From the NCBI RefSeq assembly GCF_052076105.1, contig NZ_CP197245.1, positions 434,001-498,000 of the forward strand: a DNA stretch of 64,000 nucleotides, written 5' to 3'. The notes beneath the pieces were generated by a model. The model ran no database searches, had not been told where the DNA came from, and saw nothing but the letters and a program-made list of their open reading frames with translations. Each line of letters begins with the position of its first letter. The first letter of the stretch is position 1. This document shows, piece by piece, positions 25,751 through 33,998 of this stretch. The stretch comes from Tardiphaga sp052076105 (GTDB taxonomy: Bacteria; Pseudomonadota; Alphaproteobacteria; Rhizobiales; Xanthobacteraceae). The translations under genes were made by a program, and so were the position numbers.

Positions 25751-27025
25751 TCAGTGCTTGTTGGCGCCCATATAGCCGAACAGGAAGCCAGCGACCTTGC
25801 GCTTCTGGATTTCCTCGCTGCCCTCGGTGATGCGATAGCGGCGGTGGTGGCGATAGATGTGCTCGAACGGTTTGTGGCGTGAATAGCCCATGCCGCCATG
25901 CACCTGCATCGCACGATCGGCGGCTTCACAACACAGGCGGTTGGCCCAGTAGTTACACATCGAGACCTTGTCGGACAGCGTGTGCTCGACCTGCGCCTGG
26001 GTGAGCTGATCCATCTCCCACGCGGTCTTGCGGATCAGAAGCCGCAGCATCTCGGCCTGCGTGGCGAGTTCGACCAATGGAAACTGGATGCCCTGGTTGC
26101 GCGCCAATTCCTCGCCGAACGGCTTGCGCTCGCGCGCATATTTCACGCTTTCGTTGATGCAATAGACCGCAGCCCCCAGCGAACTGGCCGCCTGACGGAT
26201 GCGGTTCTCGTGCACGAAGCACTGCGCCAGCGACAGGCCGCGGCCGATCTCGCCGAACAGCGCATCGTCCGGCACGAACACGTCGGTGAACGACACGCGC
26301 GGATGATCGGTCGGCATGTTGAAGGTCCACATATACTCCTCGACCTTCACCCCATCAGCCTTGGCCGGCACGAGGAAACAGGTGATGCCGCGGGCATCGC
26401 CGTCATTCCCCGACGTGCGTGCGAACAGCGCACAATGCGTGGCCACATGCATGCCGGTGGTCCACATTTTCTCGCCGTTGATCACCCAGCCCTTGACGCC
26501 ATCGCGCGTCGCCTCGATTGCGGTCGTCTCCATATGCGTGGCGTCGGAACCATGCTCGGGTTCGGTCAGACCAAAGGTGATGCGATATTTTCCGGTGATT
26601 GATCCCTCGATCATCTCCTTCTGGTCGTCGCGGCCGTAACGATCCAGCATGGTCACCAGCGGCAGATTGCCGACGATGGAATGTTCGTTCTGCAGATCGT
26701 TGTGCAGACCGAGACCCTTGGTCGCGAAATGTTCACGAATGATGGCCATCCAGAGATTACTGCCATCCTTGCCACCATAACGTTTCGGGATCGCAAAACG
26801 CAGATGGCCTGCGCTGTCGGCGAGGTTCTTCGCCTCACGCAACAACTTTTCCCAGTCATGCCGCGGCAATCCGCCATTGTCGAAATCGGTGCGGGCCCAT
26901 TCGCGGCGGTGATCGAAGAAGCGGATATTGTCATCCCTGTCTTCGAGCGGCTTGATCTCGCGCAGGATGAATGAATCGAGCTCGGCGAGATAGGCGACCA
27001 GATCGGCCGGCAGAGAAAAATCCAA
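25751..27025 (-). CDS. Acyl-CoA dehydrogenase
   Basis: A 424-residue FAD enzyme of the ACAD10/11-like branch. Visible are ITFGLTEPEHGSDATHMET and INGEKMWTTGMHVA for FAD/substrate binding, RKPFGEELARNQGIQFPLVEL, and the C-terminal QVHGGMGYSRHKPFEHIYRHHRRYRITEGSEEIQ region. It introduces a 2,3 double bond into an acyl-CoA and delivers electrons to ETF. The likely start is a TTG at 27025 with GGGAGAG 5 bp upstream; no ATG gives the family N-terminus DFSLPADLVAYL. Divergent from the enoyl-CoA hydratase across 148 bp with a palindrome. Confidence 0.93.
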   Translation of the reverse strand: MDFSLPADLVAYLAELDSFILREIKPLEDRDDNIRFFDHRREWARTDFDNGGLPRHDWEKLLREAKNLADSAGHLRFAIPKRYGGKDGSNLWMAIIREHFATKGLGLHNDLQNEHSIVGNLPLVTMLDRYGRDDQKEMIEGSITGKYRITFGLTEPEHGSDATHMETTAIEATRDGVKGWVINGEKMWTTGMHVATHCALFARTSGNDGDARGITCFLVPAKADGVKVEEYMWTFNMPTDHPRVSFTDVFVPDDALFGEIGRGLSLAQCFVHENRIRQAASSLGAAVYCINESVKYARERKPFGEELARNQGIQFPLVELATQAEMLRLLIRKTAWEMDQLTQAQVEHTLSDKVSMCNYWANRLCCEAADRAMQVHGGMGYSRHKPFEHIYRHHRRYRITEGSEEIQKRKVAGFLFGYMGANKH

Positions 27026-27068
27026 GACGCTCTCCCGATTGTTTTTTGTGCGAGCTTTGTTGCTCTTG

Positions 27069-27084
27069 TTAATCGGGCGATTAA
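27069..27084. promoter_or_regulatory. Palindrome TTAATCGGGCGATTAA, candidate TetR-type operator
   Basis: TTAATCG and CGATTAA flank a 2-bp GG spacer, between the divergent acyl-CoA dehydrogenase (start 27025) and enoyl-CoA hydratase (start 27174). Length and symmetry resemble operators of acyl-CoA-responsive TetR repressors. No TetR gene lies in the window. Confidence 0.5.
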
Positions 27085-27173
27085 GATGGCATCGTCCGAT
27101 CAAGTCAAGCGCGGCTGCACCACGCTTATTCTGCGCAACGAAAAACACTGCAAAGCAAAAACGGGAGGCCGCG

Positions 27174-27953
27174 ATGGCTCTGCAATTCTCCACTGTGACC
27201 CGCAAGGGACCGATCACTATCGTGACGCTGTCGCGCCCGGAAGTTTACAACGCACTGCACACCGATGCGCACAATGAGCTTCACGAGGTGTTCAACGAGT
27301 TCGCTGCCGATCCCGAACAGTGGGTCGCGATCGTCACCGGCGCCGGCGACAAGGCGTTCTGTGCGGGTAATGACCTGAAGTGGCAGGCGGCCGGCGGCAA
27401 GCGCGGCTGGAACACATCGGGCTTCGCCGGCCTCACCGCGCGTTTCGATTGCGACAAGCCGATCATCGCTGCGGTGAACGGCGTCGCCATGGGCGGCGGC
27501 TTCGAGATCGCGCTGGCCTGCGACCTCATCATTGCCGCAGAGAATGCGACCTTCGCCCTGCCAGAGCCCCGCGTCGGCCTCGCCGCACTCGCCGGCGGCC
27601 TGCAGCGGCTGCCGCGCCAGATCGGCATGAAGCGCGCCATGGGCATGATCCTCACCGCACGTCATGTGAAACCGCAGGAGGGCTATGAGCTCGGCTTCGT
27701 CAATGAAGTGGTGCCGCAGGGCGAAGCCCTGAATGCCGCGCTGCGCTGGGCCGAGACCATCTGCCAGAACTCGCCGATGTCGATCCGCGCGTCCAAGCAC
27801 GCGATCCAGAAGGGCATGGCGGTGTCGCTGGAACAGGCAATCACCGAACAGCGCGACTATCCGGCGGTGAAGGCCATGGCGGCGTCGGAGGATTATGTGG
27901 AAGGGCCGAAGGCATTTTCCGAGAAGCGCAAACCGAACTGGAAGGGGAAATAG
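27174..27953 (+). CDS. Enoyl-CoA hydratase/isomerase family protein
   Basis: A 259-residue crotonase-fold protein. The first oxyanion-hole segment is KAFCAGNDLKWQ, the second NGVAMGGGFEIALACDLIIAAENATFALPEPRVGL; the Glu in ALPEP is at the usual catalytic position, while the first Glu is absent or shifted. ATG 27174 follows GGGAGG by 5 bp. It is divergent from the acyl-CoA dehydrogenase and probably hydrates its product. Confidence 0.93.
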   Translation: MALQFSTVTRKGPITIVTLSRPEVYNALHTDAHNELHEVFNEFAADPEQWVAIVTGAGDKAFCAGNDLKWQAAGGKRGWNTSGFAGLTARFDCDKPIIAAVNGVAMGGGFEIALACDLIIAAENATFALPEPRVGLAALAGGLQRLPRQIGMKRAMGMILTARHVKPQEGYELGFVNEVVPQGEALNAALRWAETICQNSPMSIRASKHAIQKGMAVSLEQAITEQRDYPAVKAMAASEDYVEGPKAFSEKRKPNWKGK

Positions 27954-28027
27954 CAGCGTTACACTCGTGTCGTCCCCTCCTAGCACGCCGAAGGTGTCCA
28001 CGGCGGGGATGACATTGGCGTTTGCGG

Positions 28028-28405
28028 TTATGACTTCCGCTCCATCTCCCGCTTATACGCCGCGTAATTTGGCTGATCGACGGCGAGTTTCGCCAGTGTC
28101 GTCTGCCACAGATGCTCCTTCACACCGGGCGTCGTGAGGTCGACATCACCTTGCGCGATACAATCGGCGAGATCCTGGTTCAGTCCCTCCAGCGAACCGT
28201 GCACGCCAAGCAGCATCGTCAATCCATGCAGCTCGGCATCATCGCTGTCGCCGGTGAGCGTCAGCTGCCGCGTCACCAGATCGAGCGCGTTGATCGCGAC
28301 ACGCAGTTTGAAAGCGGCGTGCCCCGAAATCTGCGGCATGATGTCGTTGCGCAGGAAATCCGCAACCGCCTTCACGAGTTCATCGGGCCTCGGTTCGTCC
28401 TGCAT
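28028..28405 (-). CDS. DUF6285 domain-containing protein
   Basis: A 125-residue, all-helical soluble protein (RPDELVKAVADFLRNDIMPQ, HAAFKLRVAINALDLVTRQL, LAKLAVDQPNYAAYKREMER). DUF6285 proteins are habitually encoded next to ACAD10/11-like phosphotransferases and acyl-CoA dehydrogenases, exactly as here. The gene follows the phosphotransferase by 4 bp. Its role is not established; a partner or stabiliser of the kinase is the natural guess. Confidence 0.82.
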   Translation of the reverse strand: MQDEPRPDELVKAVADFLRNDIMPQISGHAAFKLRVAINALDLVTRQLTLTGDSDDAELHGLTMLLGVHGSLEGLNQDLADCIAQGDVDLTTPGVKEHLWQTTLAKLAVDQPNYAAYKREMERKS

Positions 28406-28409
28406 GATC

Positions 28410-29408
28410 TCAACCTCGCGGTGCCAGTAATCGTAACAGATCGATCTCGGTCTCCGACGATCGACGCCCGATCATCGCACGCTCCATCGAATGATCCGGG
28501 CCGAGACGAAACCGCTGCATCATGCCGACGCACATCACGCCCCAGCGCAGCGTCCCCATCACTTCCCAGAATTTGACGCGCGCCACATCGACCGCGGTGC
28601 CGCTGGCCGCCTCATAACCCGAGAACAACTCCTCATAGGCGCCAAACCCGCCAACCGGCTTATCGATGACACCGAAGCGCCAGGAATTGACGCAGATCCA
28701 GCCGAGATCCTCCATGGGATCGCCGAGATGCGCGAGTTCCCAGTCCAGCACGGCGCGCACGCCATCAGGACCAATCATCAGATTGCCATGACGAAAATCA
28801 CCATGCACCAAGGTGATGCGTTCTGATGGGCCGGGATCATTGTCGCGCAACCAGCGCAGCGCCAGCTGGAACACCGGGCGCGGCCAGCCAAAACCGTCGA
28901 TCTCGCACTGCAATTCGGCGATTTCCGCTGCGGCATTCATGCAACGGAGTTGCGGCAGGCTTGCAGCGGACAGCCCATGGATACCGGCGAGGATCTCACC
29001 GCATTGCCGCGCGAGCTTGGGTCGCGCGTCGGCGAATTCATCATCGCGCAAGATCTTGCGCGGGATGGTTTCGCCAGCGACGCGCTGCATGACGAAGCCG
29101 GTTCCCAATCCATCATCCGGTTTGAGAACATGCAGCACCTTCGGCGACGGTACGCCGGCATCAAAGGCCAGCTGCATCAGCACCGCTTCGGCATCGAGCC
29201 CTGCGGCACGGCCGGGCGCAGCGCCATAGCCCGACGGTGCGCGACGCAGGATTGCGCCGATGGCACTATCGGGATGCGTGATGTCGAACGACCACGTCTC
29301 CTGGCTGGCGCCACCGGACAAACGCTTTGCATCCGTCACGCCGGTGGCGCCATTGCACCACGACGTGACGCTGCGTGCGAGCAGCTCCGCGACGGAAGCT
29401 GAGCTCAA
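28410..29408 (-). CDS. Phosphotransferase family protein (APH fold, ACAD10/11 kinase-like)
   Basis: A 332-residue aminoglycoside-phosphotransferase-fold kinase. The glycine loop is RLSGGASQETWSFD, the catalytic Brenner motif LVHGDFRHGNLMI, and the metal-binding segment AVLDWELAHLGDPMEDLGW. In ACAD10/11 a domain of this type phosphorylates 4-hydroxyacyl-CoAs so that phosphate can be eliminated before beta-oxidation; the same job fits this bacterial cluster. No early ATG exists: the start is a TTG at 29408, three bases after the enoyl-CoA hydratase stop. Followed by DUF6285. Confidence 0.9.
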   Translation of the reverse strand: MSSASVAELLARSVTSWCNGATGVTDAKRLSGGASQETWSFDITHPDSAIGAILRRAPSGYGAAPGRAAGLDAEAVLMQLAFDAGVPSPKVLHVLKPDDGLGTGFVMQRVAGETIPRKILRDDEFADARPKLARQCGEILAGIHGLSAASLPQLRCMNAAAEIAELQCEIDGFGWPRPVFQLALRWLRDNDPGPSERITLVHGDFRHGNLMIGPDGVRAVLDWELAHLGDPMEDLGWICVNSWRFGVIDKPVGGFGAYEELFSGYEAASGTAVDVARVKFWEVMGTLRWGVMCVGMMQRFRLGPDHSMERAMIGRRSSETEIDLLRLLAPRG

Positions 29409-29411
29409 GGC

Positions 29412-30206
29412 TTACTTGCCCGTGAACTTGGCCGGGCGCTTCTCGAGGAATGCGGCGACGCCTTCCTTGAAATCCGGCGATGCACCGGCAATCCGCTGGG
29501 ACTGCACTTCGAGATTGATCTGGTCCTCGAAGGAATTTTCCGGGCTGTCCCAATAGAGCTTGCGGATCAACGACAGCGCCACAGTCGGGCCATTGGCGAG
29601 ATCGTGGGCGAGCTTCATGGCCTCGTCCATCAGCGCGGCGTCGTCATAGACACGATTGACGAGACCCCATTCCAGCGCCTTCTCGGCCGGCAACTTTTCG
29701 CCGAGCAGCGACAGCTCCACCGAGCGCGCCTTGCCGATCAGGCGGGGCAGAATCCAGGTCGAACCACAATCCGGCACAAGGCCGATACGACGGAACGCCT
29801 GCAGAAAGTAGGACGACTTCGCGCAGAGAATGAGATCACCCATCAGCGCGAAGCTCATGCCCGCGCCGGCCGCCGGGCCGTTCACTGCGGTGACGATCGG
29901 ACAATGCAGGTTCTGCAACCGGCGCAGGAACGGATGGAAAGCGGTCTCCAGCGTCGCGCCAGCGCTGCTGCGCGACTTGGTCACCTGATTGTTGCGGCCC
30001 TGAAGATTTGCGCCGGTGCAGAAGGCGCGGCCGGCGCCGGTGATCACCAGACAGCGCACGTTGTCGCGGCGCTCATCGATTTCTTCCAGCGCCTCGGTGA
30101 GGCCGCCAAGCATATCGACCGATACCGCATTCATCACCTCCTGATGATCGAGCTTCAGGATGGCGACATTACCGTCGAAATCGAGCGTGACGTGTTTGAA
30201 CTGCAT
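29412..30206 (-). CDS. Enoyl-CoA hydratase (PaaG-like)
   Basis: A 264-residue crotonase-family enzyme. It shows RAFCTGANLQGRN, VNGPAAGAGMSFALMGDLILCAKSSYF and RRIGLVPDCGSTWILPRLIG with the Asp typical of the PaaG/isomerase group in place of one Glu. The C-terminal FKEGVAAFLEKRPAKFTGK ends as in many of these enzymes. ATG 30206 is the first gene of an operon with the phosphotransferase and DUF6285. Confidence 0.93.
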   Translation of the reverse strand: MQFKHVTLDFDGNVAILKLDHQEVMNAVSVDMLGGLTEALEEIDERRDNVRCLVITGAGRAFCTGANLQGRNNQVTKSRSSAGATLETAFHPFLRRLQNLHCPIVTAVNGPAAGAGMSFALMGDLILCAKSSYFLQAFRRIGLVPDCGSTWILPRLIGKARSVELSLLGEKLPAEKALEWGLVNRVYDDAALMDEAMKLAHDLANGPTVALSLIRKLYWDSPENSFEDQINLEVQSQRIAGASPDFKEGVAAFLEKRPAKFTGK

Positions 30207-30369
30207 GGTTTCCTCACGGGATGGTCCGCGTGTTTATTCCGCGGTGTGGAAGCATTGTATGTCAGGCAGCATATTTGATTTTTCAGACGCGCTTGTCCAT
30301 GCTTCCTGGGGAACACCAGCCCACCAACGGACGCACGGCATAACGCGCGCCAAACATGGAAACGCTGAC

Positions 30370-31161
30370 ATGGCAACGCCTACACAGATATTCGACCTCA
30401 GCGGCCGCGTGGCCGTCATCACCGGCGGCAATGGCGGTATCGGCCTCGGCATCGCGCAGGCGCTCGCCACCGCCGGCTGCAACGTCTCGATCTGGGGCCG
30501 CAACGCCGAGAAGAACAAGGCCGCGGCCGCCACCATGGCGGACTGCAGTGGCAAGGTCGATACCCTGGTCTGCGACGTGACCGACACCGCCTCGGTAAAA
30601 TCGGCGATGGATGCCACGCTGAAGAAATTCGGCCGCGTCGACGGCTGTTTCGCCAATGCCGGCATCGGCGGCGGCGGCCGGCACAATTTCATCGACCGCA
30701 CCGAAGAGCAGTGGCGCTCCATGTTCGCCACCAATCTCGACGGTGTCTTCCATGCCTTCCAGGTCGCCGCGCGCCACATGACCGAACGCGCCGAAGCCGG
30801 TGACAAGTTCGGCCGGCTGGTCGCGACTTCGAGCCTCGCCTCGATCTTCGGCACTGCGCGCAACGAGCACTATGCGGCGACCAAGGCTGCCATCAACGCG
30901 CTGGTGCGTGCCCTCGCCGTCGAACTGGCGCGGCAGGGTGTGACGGCGAATGCAATCCTGCCGGGCTGGATCAAGAGCGACATGACGGCAGGGATCATGG
31001 GCAACGAGAAATTCGTCGCCAATGTCATGCCGCGCATCCCGGTGCGCCGCTTCGGCGAACCGTCGGACTTCGGCGGCATCGCTGTCTATCTGATGAGCAA
31101 GGCGTCATCATATCACACGGCGGATACATTCGTGATCGACGGCGGGTATACGGCGTTTTAG
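30370..31161 (+). CDS. SDR family NAD(P)-dependent oxidoreductase
   Basis: A 263-residue classical short-chain dehydrogenase. TGGNGGIGLGIA is the cofactor loop, CFANAGIG the NAG variant, and the catalytic Ser-Tyr-Lys are all present (VATSSLASIFG, then YAATKAAINAL). The C-terminus VIDGGYTAF is standard. The start is ATG 30370. It is divergent from the enoyl-CoA hydratase operon, so probably acts on a hydroxyacyl-CoA or alcohol in the same pathway. Confidence 0.93.
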   Translation: MATPTQIFDLSGRVAVITGGNGGIGLGIAQALATAGCNVSIWGRNAEKNKAAAATMADCSGKVDTLVCDVTDTASVKSAMDATLKKFGRVDGCFANAGIGGGGRHNFIDRTEEQWRSMFATNLDGVFHAFQVAARHMTERAEAGDKFGRLVATSSLASIFGTARNEHYAATKAAINALVRALAVELARQGVTANAILPGWIKSDMTAGIMGNEKFVANVMPRIPVRRFGEPSDFGGIAVYLMSKASSYHTADTFVIDGGYTAF

Positions 31162-31372
31162 TTGCCGCGAGCCGTCGATGTCCCGCAACAACCTTCCGCG
31201 CTGACTCAGAGCCCCCTCCTAATTTGAGCTGTCGGCAGACAACAGCGAAAAAGCCGGCGACTGTCCGCGCAGCCTTGAAGACCGCAGGGAAATTTTACCT
31301 CAACCTTTTGAAGGGCTTTCATTCAGCACGCTACGATGATACCGGATGGAATAGTGGGTCACCGAGCGTGCT

Positions 31373-33772
31373 ATGGCCGAAACAATTGCGTCTAATGTGG
31401 TGACTGGGGAGGCAGACCGCCGTCCAACTGTCGCCGCTACCCCATCTTGGACCGAAACAGTCAATTCGACGGATATCATTTCAGATGCAGACATTCATGC
31501 CTGGAATGGTGTCATTCGCATTTTGTCGGACAACCAGATTCTTTTAACCGCGGATGAGACCCAGAATTACCACCGCAGAGTTAGCCGCATCATCTCCCGG
31601 GCTGGCGCTGAACACGCCGCTCATTTCACACTTGAGTTCGATGCTCACTTTGAAACGGTTCAAATCCACTCGCTGAAGATCGTTCGCGATGGCCAGGAAA
31701 TCGAGCACGCCAACGCGGACTCGATTCAACTCCTTCGCAGAGAGAAGAACTTCGATCGTCTGATTTTCGACGGCCGACTGACCGCGTCGTTTCTAATTCC
31801 CGATGTTCGGGAAGGCGATATTGTCGATGTGAGTTTCACAATACGAAATGAAAACCCCATACTCTGCAGCAGATGGTCAGGTTGGTTTGAGTTCGATCCA
31901 TACTTTCCGTGGGCGACAACCCATTTCCGACTTCTGAGTCCGCCAACAACAGGCATTAAGTTGCGCGCGTTCAACGCTGCGCCTCAGCCGACCGAAAGAA
32001 CACTCGACAGCAACAAGGAATGGATCTGGACGTGGTCGGCCCGAGCGCGGGTCTATCCGGAAGACCTATGCGTCCCCTGGCAAATCCTGCACCCTTGCGT
32101 CCAATTATCCGAAATTCCGAGCTGGGGCGACATTGCTGAATTTCTCTCGGGCTACTATCAAGACACAAAGATTCCGAACGAAATAAAGGACGAAGTCTGT
32201 CGGATCGCGGAGACTTTCAGAACTCCCGGCGATCAAGCCACGGCATGGCTGCGCTTTGTGCAGAAGAATTTACGCTACTCGGCAGCAGCGATGATCAATG
32301 GCGGAGTAATCCCTCGCCCACTGCAAACAATATTAGCGTCGCGCTTTGGCGATTGCAAAGATGCGACCCGCTTCTATTTGGCCGGCGCTCGCGAACTCGG
32401 CCTCGACGTATGCGCCGCACTTGTTTCGACCACCAATGGCCTCGGATTGAATGATATCCTTCCCTCGCTCGGCGCCTTCGACCACTGCATCGTCCGCCTT
32501 CGAGTGGACGGCGTCTCGTATTGGCTGGACCCAACGATACCCGATCAAGGCGGCACTCTTTCCTCTTCTTATCCCCCCGTTACAGGCTGGGGACTGCCTC
32601 TCAGCAAAGAAGCCCGTGGCCTGGAACGCATCGCCGATCGTCCGGCACCGCATATTTTGCATACTGAGGACAAGCTAGAGGTCGGACCCAGGTTTGGATC
32701 GCCGGCTGTCTGGACGCGCGATATTGAGTTCAGCAATTTGTTCGCCGACAGGATCAGACACTTGGCGGCAAGTTCGGGCTCCGCAGCATTATCTCGGTTC
32801 ATGCTGGAAGATGCCAAGAGGCATTGGGGAAATGTCTCGGAGGTCCTCCCTCTCCAGTTAGAGGACGAACCGGAAAGAAACGCGGTGCGGATCACCGCAT
32901 TATATAAAGTAAACGATCTCTGGATTCGAAATGGAGAGGGCGGCGATATTTCGCTCAAAGTACCAGACTTCCGCTTTCTCGACGAAATTGCGCCCTTGCG
33001 GGCCACACACGGCCGCAAGAGCGACATCTATCTCGGCCGTCCGAGAAAGCTAACACAACGATTTGAGATCGTACTTCCAAAGGACTGGCACTGGAACAAC
33101 TTTCAATTCAGCAAAGAGCTCTCTTGTCTCTCCTACTCGGTGCGAGCGGTGCTTGAGGGTAGAAGGAGCCTAATCATTTCCCGGAGTCTGTCCGTCGATT
33201 CGGCATCGCTCACTGCGGCCGAATGTTCTGACTACGGCGAACTTACGGACGTGATCGGCCGAAACGTGATCCAGATCGCAGCCAAGGAACGGCGAGACGT
33301 TATCAAGCCGTTAAAGAGCTCTCTCTGGTGGCTATTACCCCGCAAGGCCTCAGTGATAGTGACTGCAGTCGTATTGATTGCGATCATTCGTGGCGCAGTT
33401 TCGTTTTTTGCGCAGCAGCAGCAGAGCAATTCGAGCCAGACGCACCGGCTTATTAATTCAACTCCGGCTAACAAGTTCTCCTATGAAAAGGAAGTCTGGC
33501 AGAGGATTAGTTCGGTCCTGGTCTATCCAGAACGCGACACGAACGATTGCACGACGAGGACGACAATCGTTCAGTTTGAGTTGAATGATTCCGGGAATGT
33601 GACGTCGGCAATGGTGCGACAGTCGAGCGGAGACACATCGGTTGATCGGGCTGCCATGCAAGCGATCTACCACGCTCAGGCTTATCCTCGACGCCCACAG
33701 GGAGTCGATAATACACCACTGCTCGTTCCTCTGACTTTTGTTCCCAAGCCAGGCTTTTCTTGCTCGCAGTGA
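31373..33772 (+). CDS. DUF3857/transglutaminase-like protein with C-terminal TonB domain
   Basis: A 799-residue protein. Residues about 45-240 match DUF3857, and 245-400 a transglutaminase-like core with the triad Cys328 (RFGDCKD), His371 (FDHCIVR) and Asp386 (YWLDPT). One hydrophobic helix lies at about 659-680, followed by a Gln/Ser linker and a TonB C-terminal fold at about 708-795. Unlike usual DUF3857 proteins there is no N-terminal signal peptide, so the enzyme part is predicted to be cytoplasmic and the TonB part periplasmic. Base composition is lower in GC than the neighbours. It stands alone between an SDR and a repeat. Function unknown. Confidence 0.85.
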   Translation: MAETIASNVVTGEADRRPTVAATPSWTETVNSTDIISDADIHAWNGVIRILSDNQILLTADETQNYHRRVSRIISRAGAEHAAHFTLEFDAHFETVQIHSLKIVRDGQEIEHANADSIQLLRREKNFDRLIFDGRLTASFLIPDVREGDIVDVSFTIRNENPILCSRWSGWFEFDPYFPWATTHFRLLSPPTTGIKLRAFNAAPQPTERTLDSNKEWIWTWSARARVYPEDLCVPWQILHPCVQLSEIPSWGDIAEFLSGYYQDTKIPNEIKDEVCRIAETFRTPGDQATAWLRFVQKNLRYSAAAMINGGVIPRPLQTILASRFGDCKDATRFYLAGARELGLDVCAALVSTTNGLGLNDILPSLGAFDHCIVRLRVDGVSYWLDPTIPDQGGTLSSSYPPVTGWGLPLSKEARGLERIADRPAPHILHTEDKLEVGPRFGSPAVWTRDIEFSNLFADRIRHLAASSGSAALSRFMLEDAKRHWGNVSEVLPLQLEDEPERNAVRITALYKVNDLWIRNGEGGDISLKVPDFRFLDEIAPLRATHGRKSDIYLGRPRKLTQRFEIVLPKDWHWNNFQFSKELSCLSYSVRAVLEGRRSLIISRSLSVDSASLTAAECSDYGELTDVIGRNVIQIAAKERRDVIKPLKSSLWWLLPRKASVIVTAVVLIAIIRGAVSFFAQQQQSNSSQTHRLINSTPANKFSYEKEVWQRISSVLVYPERDTNDCTTRTTIVQFELNDSGNVTSAMVRQSSGDTSVDRAAMQAIYHAQAYPRRPQGVDNTPLLVPLTFVPKPGFSCSQ

Positions 33773-33845
33773 CCCATGCTTGTGATTAGACTCGAAGCTG
33801 TATTCGATGGCGGATATGCAGCGTTCTGAGCGACCCAGGACCTCA

Positions 33846-33975
33846 TGCCCTTGTAAGAGAAGGCACGTCCGCCCAGCGGAGGCGGACAAAGGGCACTATG
33901 GCTCCGAGCTTGTGGCTTCCCCTCACTCATCTCGACCGCTACGCGGTCGATCCCCCTCTTCCACAAGGGGAGAGG
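33846..33975. repeat. Multi-hairpin intergenic element between convergent genes
   Basis: Three dyads follow in 130 bp: GTCCGCC/GGCGGAC (33867-33887, with outer TGCCCTT/AAGGGCA), TCGACCGC/GCGGTCGA (33932-33950), and CCCTCT/AGAGGG near 33955-33975. It resembles dispersed Bradyrhizobium-type repeats with the CTCCCCTTGTGG core, and probably terminates transcription from both sides. Confidence 0.6.
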
Positions 33976-33998
33976 GTAGATAAGAATGCAGTTCCGGA

